Source of the DNA: Thoreauomyces humboldtii
Lineage: Eukaryota; Chytridiomycota; Chytridiomycetes; Spizellomycetales; Powellomycetaceae
Assembly: GCA_027596035.1 (NCBI GenBank)
Contig: JADGJA010000233.1
Span: forward strand, 1-28,097
Direction of reading: 5' to 3'
Length of the DNA: 28,097 bases
The notes beneath the pieces are model-generated. The model was given only the letters and a program-made list of their open reading frames with translations. It was not told where the DNA came from and made no database searches. Both the position numbers and the translations under genes were made by a program. Positions 20,990 through 28,097 of this stretch are shown one piece after another; within the stretch, counting starts at the first letter, position 1, and every line of letters starts with the position of its first letter.

Positions 20990-23161
20990 ATGGACATTGA
21001 TGGCATCTTCAAGGTATGAAGTCTTGTCGAGGTACCAAAAATCATCCTTTCAGCTAAAGTGCAGTTTTGACAATCGCAGCTGCCAACGGTCCCCGCAAGC
21101 AAACTCAATAAGCGAAAGCTGCCTCCCTCACACGACGAGTCCTACCTGAAACGGCTGAAAACAGATGACAACGATGAAGATGACTTCCGAACTGGATGGG
21201 GTCCGGGAAAAGTTGACTCCAAAGCCCCAGAACCGGTTGTGGAGACTGATCAGGACCCCGCCGAGGACGAGGGCCGCTTCTACGGAGATGGGCTTACCGC
21301 AGAACAGCAGGAAATTTGGGATATCGTAGATGTCGGTGAGGAGGTATGAATCAATGCTTTTACATTGCCGGCCGTTGACTTGGGCAGCCAGGGTTGACGC
21401 GTGTTGCAGGCCCCGGAAACGATAGATCTGCCCACGCTCAAGAAAATGATCTTGAAGTTCGAGAAGGTCATCAACAAGAATCAGGATCTTCGCGTACGGT
21501 TTGCAGATGATCCTATCAAGTGAGTTCTGCTTTGCGAGTCTCCTTGCATTGCTCCTCGCCCCTCAATACTCACGTACTTCCAGGTTCATCGAGTCCGAAG
21601 CAGATCTAGATGAAGAAATTAAAAACATGCATGCAGCAAGCGTTGCGCCGGAACTCTACGGCACTCTTGTGTCCTTGGGAACGCATGTCACGATGCTGGG
21701 ACTGCTCTCGCACGAGAACACCGACATTTCGATTGCAGCCGTGGAACTGATCAACGAGCTCACCGACGATGACCTTGTTGCCGAGGCAGAAGAGGAGGCA
21801 GAAGAGGGCATGCGGGTCCTCGTAAAAGCTTTCATCGAGAACGATGCACTCTCCTTGCTTGTACAAAACCTCAATCGATTGAACGAAGCGCAAACAGAAG
21901 ATCGACAAGGCGTGTTCAATACCCTCTCCGTGGTCGAGAACTTCATCTCGATTGATCCCGACATATCCGAGCAGGTGGTGGCGAACACGACGCTTTTGAC
22001 GTACCTACTGCAACGCATTCGGGCAAAGATGTTCGACTCGAATCGCCAATACGCTTCCGAGCTGCTCGCGGTCCTCATGCAGAAATCGCGACCGAATAGG
22101 TTGAAGTTGGGAGAGCTGGGAGGCATCGACACGCTCCTTCGCGTTCTATCAGGCTACAAGCGCCGCGATCCCAAGGACCCTGATGAGATCGAGATGATGG
22201 AAAATCTCTTCGACGTCTTATGCGCAGTTCTCGCTGAACCCGAGATCAAGGCACTGTTTCTGGAAGGGGAAGGAATCGAGCTAATGCTCCTGATGATCAA
22301 AGAGAAGAAACTGTCAAGGATGCGTGCTTTCAAGGTGCTCTCCCACGCCATACTCGGGGTCGCCGGCGCACCTTCATGCGCCCACTTCGTCGAAATATTT
22401 GGTCTAAAAACCCTGTTTCCCGCCTTCATGCGCAAGGGCTTGAAGAGCTACAAAAAGGAGTACAAATCTTTTTCAGAGTCGGAGGAGAACGAGTACATCG
22501 TCTCTACCCTTGCCTCTCTTTTCAAGAGCCTCACGAGTCTCGAGGCTCGAGAACGTCTCATGCTCAAGTTCCTCGAGGGCGACCACGAAAAAGTGGACCG
22601 GTTATTACAGATTCACGAGCAGTACTTTGCGAGGGTGAAAGCTGCGGACGCAACGATTGCGAAACGGAAAGCTGCTAGGGAAGAGGAAGACTTAGACGAT
22701 GATGAGAAAGAGGCGGCGGATGAGGATGACTTTCTGGATCGGTTAAACGCCGGGGTTTTCACGCTACAGCTCGTGGATTTCGTTATCGCCTTTGCCTGCT
22801 ACGAAGACTCTGAGGGAAAGGTACTTTTAGCCCACAAGCGCACCAGCATTTCAAAACCTTGCGTGCTGGTTCATCTGCTCACGTTCTGCCGCAGATCAAG
22901 CAACGCGTCCGGACGCAACTTACTGAAATGGGGCAGTCTCTTGATACCATCAAGACAGTACTCAAGGGTATGCACATACATCCCTTTGCCCAGAACGCTC
23001 TTCGACTGAAGCCCATTAACGGATTTTCTCCTGTAGAGTATGCACAAAGCGTCGGAGAATCGAACCACCCGCCAGCGGACGGTGCAGCTCCGACTGAGGA
23101 TGCTGATGATTACACGCAAAGGGAGCGGGCAATGATTATTGGGGTTTCCGAAGCACTCTAG
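20990..23161 (+). CDS. CTNNBL1: Beta-catenin-like protein 1, spliceosome-associated ARM protein
   Basis: CDS join(20990..21013,21080..21343,21410..21519,21584..22820,22895..22967,23037..23161), 610 residues (human about 560). CTNNBL1 is an armadillo-repeat protein that binds CDC5L and PRP31 in the PRP19 complex and recognises nuclear localisation signals. A basic N-terminal segment (KLNKRKLPP, LKRLKTDD) looks like a nuclear signal. The family signature begins near DGLTAEQQEIWDIVD. The ARM region includes IELINELTDD-type helices (here AVELINELTDDDL), GVFNTLSVVENFI, GGIDTLLRVLSGYKRRDP and MENLFDVLCA. An acidic stretch (EEEDLDDDEKEAADEDD) near 455 is followed by FVIAFACYEDSEGK and a C-terminal helix from EYAQSVGES. 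All five introns (66, 66, 64, 74 and 69 bases) keep phase. It converges with the next gene, leaving 66 bases between stops. Confidence 0.95.
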
Positions 23162-23227
23162 ACATAAAAGAAAACTTCTTTATCGTATGGAGGCGCCAGG
23201 CGATCCCGCTACTGTACTTTAGAGAAA

Positions 23228-25290
23228 TCACAGATGCTCCTCCGATGGTAAAGGTTGAAACTCCTCATCAAATAGCCGCTCCACAAACTCGTCGGCGAAT
23301 CCTTGAACCTCCTCAATAACTCCAGCAACGATGTCGCTCATCAGATTATTCGTGATTCTAAGTCAGACCAGAAGAGAATATTGTTGGTATGACTCTGGCA
23401 AACATAACAATGAGGACGACCTCTTACCTGTCAACTACACCCCAGGGGTCTAGGGGATCATCGGTGTCATGGTGCCCGTCCGCTGGGAGATCGGACCAAC
23501 CTCCTAGGATGGTGCTTTGAAATTTCTGATGTTGTTTCTTTCCCGCTTCGATGATGCTCACATCACCAGGTCGAACGTATAGCTCGTACGCGGTGGGAGG
23601 GTGCTGCTCTGCGGCAAGAATTTCAACAGCAGGCGACCCGTGCTCCGAGGGTGGATCTGGTTCTGCCTTCGGAGAAGAGTCTGCTGTAGGAAGCGGGGCG
23701 AAGGCACGGCTTTCTCGATTCAAAAGGTGTGAACCTTCGGACTCTATGCGTCGAATCATGTCCAGAATATGTTGCAATGACCGTTCGCCCAGTACCAGGT
23801 CCGTTCGCTCGGTTTCGCTAGGCCGGGGAAGCCTATCACGCGGATTTGCTTCATTCGAAGAGCTTTTCCCTTCCGGGACCGCGTAACCATCTTCCGCACT
23901 CCGCCCGGGTTTCTCCGTGATAGTGGCAGGCACCGCCTGTGCGATAATGGGCGGTGGAGGTGGCATCGGCCTGGAGTCTCTTTTGGCGTTCAAAAAGTCC
24001 ACCCATGCGTCTGAGATGGCTTTTCCTTCCTGCTTCACCCCAACTGCCCCAGCTGCAGGACGTTTTCGTTTCCCTTGCCCCCGTCCACTCGGCGCAAAAG
24101 GTGGAGGAGGCCGTAGCTTTCCCTGCCATCGACTCCTGCCGTCCCCTTTTCCCTTTTGGGCAGCTTGGTGGGCCGCTTCCTCCATCATCCTAGCGTGCAG
24201 CCTCACCAGCCTCTGGTCGCTGTCAAGGAGCAGACGCTCCGTCTCGTCCTCCTCGTGACGATCCCGCGCAAGCTTCAATCCGCTGCGGGACGCAACCCCG
24301 CTTGGTTTGGGTGCATCGACGGTGAATCCCTCTCGGCGAGTAGGGGCAACTGGGTGAGGAGCTTGAGTCCTCCTTGCGGTTGGCGGTGCGAGGCGTGGTG
24401 AAATCCCCGCGACCGGACGCTGATGGGATCGTGCGGCTGCAGGTAGCTGTCGTCGGGAGGGAGGAGATGTGCGAAAAGCTGGCCAGAACGGCGGATTGCA
24501 GATGTTAGTTTGTCATCTTCTGCATTGCGGAACGCATTGAGGCTACCTTGACGGTGACGGTTAGCAGCAGGGTGAAAAGAGTGATCAAGGGAATCCAAGT
24601 CAACCTTGACGGCTCGCGATTCAGCATCCAAGCAAAGCCAATCAATCATACTTAAATCCCATAAGTTCGCACCTGGAGCTGTCTATCCGTGACTTGCGGG
24701 GCTGTACGATTACTGGCGGTGCGATCAGCGGACTGTTGCAATGGGACATGACGGGACTGGGACGGGACTGACGCCGATGTGTTCGCGGCATCCGAAAGCT
24801 CCGATGTGTTCGTACCATTCGATGCCGATTCGTCGCGTGAAACCGGTTGGACAAGCCTCAGGGGCGTTCGAGGCGCAGCTAGCGATGACGGTTCCGAATT
24901 TCGCAACAGTGGAGCCACAGAATGTCCGGTTTGCTCTTGATCGAACGCTTTCGCCGCCGGTTCGGCCGTGCGAGGTTCGTCTGCTGTCACGTCCGTCGTT
25001 GCGGCTCGAGCTTCCGTTTCGATGTCCCGGGATCTGTGTTTCCTGTAGTCGGTGTCAAGATATCCCAGACTCTTCTTCACATTCTTGATGACCGTTTCAG
25101 TGGTTTTTCGAGCACTGTGAGATCGATCCAGGTGGAGCACTCTGTCAGCTCCAGAGAGCACCTGCAGTTCCCTCCGGGCTAAAGCCTGCGCGCGCCTGAG
25201 TCTCTTTTGCTGCTTCTCTGCGTTGCTTGGCTGAATTTCTTTCTCCGCATGGCTGTTTGACCCTGGACTGTGTGGAGTTGGCGAAGGCAT
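23228..25290 (-). CDS. Unrecognised 618-residue low-complexity protein with conserved-looking helical ends
   Basis: CDS complement(join(23228..23357,23428..24478,24547..24604,24673..25290)). Three introns of 68, 68 and 70 bases keep phase, which supports the model. I do not recognise the protein. It has a basic helical segment near residues 23-45 (QKRLRRAQALARRE), a stretch about 62-75 (TTETVIKNVKKSLGYLD), Pro/Ser/Arg-rich linkers, and a helix at 308-330 (LLDSDQRLVRLHARMMEEA). A Lys/Arg-rich region follows, then PMPPPPPI, a segment LQHILDMIRRIESEG, and an amphipathic acidic C-terminal helix (577-609, MSDIVAGVIEEVQGFADEFV). No membrane segment or enzyme motif is visible. The layout of charged helices in disordered linkers resembles centriolar or centrosomal scaffolds such as Moonraker/KIAA0753. 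That is only a guess, encouraged by the TMEM17-like gene nearby. The start at 25290 is the first ATG of the open frame. Confidence 0.72.
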
Positions 25291-25479
25291 TACGAAGAAT
25301 TGGTGGATACAAGAGCGGCTAACCGAGCTGCGCAACCGGTAGGTACACGTACGCGTTGCGATCCGTTGTGTCCGAAAACCCTGTCCGAAGATGGCTTCTG
25401 CGCTGATTCGCAGCCAGGCGAAATACAGTAAAGTTTACAAAATTGGAAAAAGTATGTATTAGAAAAATGAGGCGAGATG

Positions 25480-27052
25480 CTAGATCGTAAGACGGTGGGT
25501 AAAGTTCGGCGAGAGGCCAGTCGATTCCAGTGACCCGTCACTATGCCCACCGAGCCATTCACTCTCCCGCAACATCGCAATGGTGGCCCTTTCCTTCACG
25601 TCGACGCACAGGCACATCCGCAGGACCTGCACTAGGGCCGCGGACCTGTCCGTCTTGAAGTTGGCGGGCGCCTCCCACGCTCCACGAGCCACAGCGTTGA
25701 GATCCCGAAAAGGCACTTGTCCGAATGCCATGGTGAATAGCACGACGCCTAGGGCCCAGATGTCCTGCTCTGTCCCGCGGTACCGCTCCCCCCGGACAAT
25801 CTCCGGCGCGCAGCACATCGGAGTGCCGTGCATGCCCGTGAAGTATTCGCTTTCCTTGGCAGGGACCTGTGCTGCCAAGCCAAAATCGATCAGCTTGACC
25901 AAGTGGGTATCGGGATCGGAAACCAGAACGTTCTCGTCCTTGATGTCTCGGTGAACGATGTTACGCGAGTGCAAGTGATGAACCGCGCCAGCAAGTTGCG
26001 AAAAGATGTGGCGAACAGTAACCTCCGGCATGTGAGGATTTTCATCAATGTGGGCAAAGAGGTCCTGAGACGTTGGGCGTCGCCGCAGACCGGGCGTGAG
26101 ATGATTGTGCAAACGAACCGGATTCAATCCGTATGCGGAAGGCGACGGTGTCGGAGGTTGAAAGGGAAACTCCTGCAAATCGCAGAAATTTGATCCCAAG
26201 TGTGTGGGTATTGGTGGTTCGCCATGTTCAGTGATCAAGTAGAAGAACTATAAGAAACGAATGATGAGCAACTCAAGAGATCCGCAGGTGCTTGCACATG
26301 AAAGCTATTCGCACCTTTTCGTCCTCGAAGAAGTCCAAGTACTTGATGATGTGCATGTGGTCAAGTCGCTTCAGGATGAAGACTTCAGGGGCGACAAATC
26401 CACCCAGTTGCCGATCGCGCAGCAGATGTGTGACGGGAATGCGATCCTTATATAGAAACTTGACAGCAACCGGACAATGATCTGTCAAACGTCGAGCAGC
26501 GACAACAAAGCCTGTAGCGCCAGATCCGAGATCGCGTCTGAGCGCATATTTGGCGAGAAACCGCGGATTCAGCGGAGAAGCAGCAAACTCGCGTTGGCTT
26601 ACAGAGCCGGCTGCTCCTGAAGCTGATCCTAAGGTGGCGTCCGCTTCTATTGCGGGCGGCGTGCTGACCATCTGCATCTTGTAAGGTGTGAATAGCAATC
26701 CTTCCGTGCCGCCGTTCGAGGCATGCGGTGAGCCGCCTCGACTCCCAGCGAAATGCGCCAAACTCGATGTACGCTTCGGCGAGGCAGGGGGTGTCGTGTG
26801 GTGATGGGCGCTCGTCTGCCGGAAAGCGCCAACGCTGCCACCGCTACTCGAGTAGTACCCGGAGTCTACGCGCTTGCAATCGGGCGAATGGATGTCGTAG
26901 TTCGACCGCGAGCCTCGAAAGGGGCTTCCCGGAGGTGACAAGCCGGCAATGTCGCATTCATCGTCATCGAGGTCGCACTGCTCGGCCGTCGAGGTCACAG
27001 ACTTTGCATACGCTCCCGAGAAGTGGTGATTTGGAATGTGTACGATCGGCAT
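25480..27052 (-). CDS. Ser/Thr protein kinase, PAS-kinase (PASK/Psk)-like catalytic domain
   Basis: CDS complement(join(25480..26247,26315..27052)), 501 residues, one 67-base phase-0 intron. The N-terminal ~165 residues are Ser/Pro/Gly/His-rich with no PAS domain. The kinase domain has the glycine loop LGSGATGFV (175-183), VAVK with K198, a helix-C glutamate (probably E223), HRDIKDEN with D347, DFG at 367-369, CCAPE and QDIWALGV. All catalytic residues are present. FFEDEKFFYLITEHGE across the splice and YRGTEQDIWALGV most resemble PAS kinase, which links nutrient state to glycogen and protein synthesis in yeast. An insert of about 45 residues (QPPTPSPSAYG and neighbours) lies between the hinge and helix D (SQDLFAHIDE). 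Other CAMK-like families are possible. The start MPIVHIP at 27052 is the first ATG of the frame. Confidence 0.88.
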
Positions 27053-28097
27053 GGTATTGGGTGATCGACTGAGGAACCACCTCGCATAGAAAGAGAGAAA
27101 GAGTCTCTGGCTCCGCCGACTAGATCAGAAGGACAGCAGGAGAGAGAGGTTCGGAAGAGTGTCGATTGGAGAGATGATCCCCGCGGATGGAAAGAGAGTT
27201 GCCCGAGTTTATGCGTACTCTGGCTTGTAAGAGGGACCGAAAAGATCTGGCCTTTCATCGTATTCAAGACTGTGAGCTTTACGAAGCAAAAGGTATTTGA
27301 GGCTCGAAACCTGCGCCCTTCCCCCCTCTTCTCGCGCCTGGTGGTGCTCACACGACCTTCCCGCCAACGACCGACCTACTATTTTTAGGCAAACGGGGGT
27401 CTCACCTTTTCCGGCGGGTGTGGGTAAAGAAGAGGAGGTGGGCGAAGCGGAGACACGTGAACGGACTGTAAAAGCGATGACTGCGAGGAAGACGAAGACC
27501 CCAGGTGCCCGGCGGGGTTGGCAAGTGGAATGCAAGTGCTCCCGAGTATGAAGCGTCGGGAAGGGCGAAAAGGGCGAATAGGAAAATGTTCCCTTGCCAC
27601 ATGTCTTTCTCCACAAGTCACACGATGGCCACGTGTTATGGGGAAAAAGGTTCGCCCCGGGCATCACGGAGGACCTTGCTATCGAAACGAGACAACGACG
27701 ACGAACTGCACTTATAGCGGTGCCCACACTTCCGATGTACATGAGCGGATTGACTGCATGATAGCAAGCTAGTTTTGGCCATGAGGTAAGTATCGATAAA
27801 CGATCAGACAACACGCTGTGCATCAAAACCTTCGAGGAATCGAAACGATCGATCTTCACCCCAAGTGCATAGATGGAGGGAGTGGGGGAGCGACTCACGC
27901 AGTCACTCTTCCCTTCCCCCTCCTCCTTCTTCCTTGCCTCTCTCTCTCTCTCTTCCTTCCTCCTCATCCTCTCAGCTTGCTTGTTGAACCCCCCCCCCCC
28001 CCCGGGCCACCCCGAGCGAGACAATTGGGGGGGGGGGCCGGCCCGGGGGGGGGAAAAGGGCCCGCGAGACCCTGTTGGGGGCGCGGGCAACGGGGGT
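27053..28097. other. Upstream region of the kinase gene and contig end; no supportable gene
   Basis: This 1045-base stretch should hold the kinase promoter and leader on the - strand. A 293-codon open frame on the - strand (27209-28090) ends in a protein-like tail (SLEYDERPDLFGPSY), but most of it is low-complexity, it runs through a CT-rich tract and G/C homopolymers, and I recognise nothing. CT-rich sequence at 27900-27980 resembles the tract upstream of the first gene and may be another promoter or leader. Nothing else stands out. Confidence 0.4.
27985..28097. other. G/C homopolymer runs at the contig end, probably poor sequence
   Basis: The stretch contains a run of about 15 C and several runs of 8-10 G, unlike anything else in the window apart from the short C runs at the first bases. 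This is what the edge of a short-read contig or low-quality consensus often looks like. It should not be used for gene calling. Confidence 0.7.

Noticed and set aside
21606..22132. Long - strand frames opposite CTNNBL1
   Set aside because: They are Ser/Arg-biased mirrors of the coding frame, with no recognisable domains.
27209..28090. 293-codon open frame on the - strand
   Set aside because: It crosses CT-rich and homopolymer sequence, has no recognisable domain, and its start lies in low-quality contig-end sequence. Only its last ~20 codons look protein-like.
1..28097. A hidden multi-gene system such as a biosynthetic cluster, transposon or defence island
   Set aside because: The genes are unrelated housekeeping and signalling genes, with no transposase, reverse transcriptase, terminal repeats, synthases or duplicated genes.

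Overview
The window is a compact, intron-rich nuclear region of a eukaryote carrying twelve protein genes. I built them by joining exons whose reading phases match across GT/AG introns; most introns are 55-80 bases, with a few of 37-41. Gene content points to a fungus: a rhodanese plus tyrosine-phosphatase protein of the yeast Ptp2/Ptp3 and fission-yeast Pyp type, and an F-box-like protein with a CxxCGGP motif. A TMEM17-type protein of the ciliary transition zone suggests the organism makes flagella. A zoosporic, early-diverging fungus (Chytridiomycota, Blastocladiomycota or a relative) fits best. This is inference; no rRNA or other marker gene is present.

Layout, left to right. (1) 498-3244 +, rhodanese/PTP phosphatase. 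(2) 3684-6239 +, USP16/USP45-like deubiquitinase. (3) 6481-7700 +, F-box-like protein with an uncertain 5' end. (4) 8106-8829 +, TMEM17-like membrane protein. (5) 8924-10104 -, SERHL-like alpha/beta hydrolase. (6) 10422-14414 -, SMG6, the endonuclease of nonsense-mediated decay. (7) 14697-18951 +, EMC1 of the ER membrane protein complex. (8) 19123-19665 -, mitochondrial GatC. (9) 19926-20771 -, MCTS1/Tma20. (10) 20990-23161 +, CTNNBL1. (11) 23228-25290 -, a protein I do not recognise. (12) 25480-27052 -, a PAS-kinase-like Ser/Thr kinase. From 27053 to the end I find no supportable gene, and the last ~110 bases are G/C homopolymer runs typical of a poor contig end.

Most genes are unrelated housekeeping genes: mRNA decay (SMG6), translation (MCTS1, GatC), splicing (CTNNBL1), ER insertion (EMC1), ubiquitin and phosphorylation signalling. 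They do not form one pathway. Spacing is tight: convergent ends are 66-171 bases apart, and two divergent pairs (SMG6/EMC1 and MCTS1/CTNNBL1) share promoters of 282 and 218 bases.

I found no mobile element, CRISPR array, tRNA, rRNA or biosynthetic cluster. The points most worth following are the TMEM17-like gene, the unrecognised gene 11, a splice donor placed inside a GT microsatellite in SMG6, the repeated 10-base palindrome in the MCTS1/CTNNBL1 promoter, and some unusually short introns.
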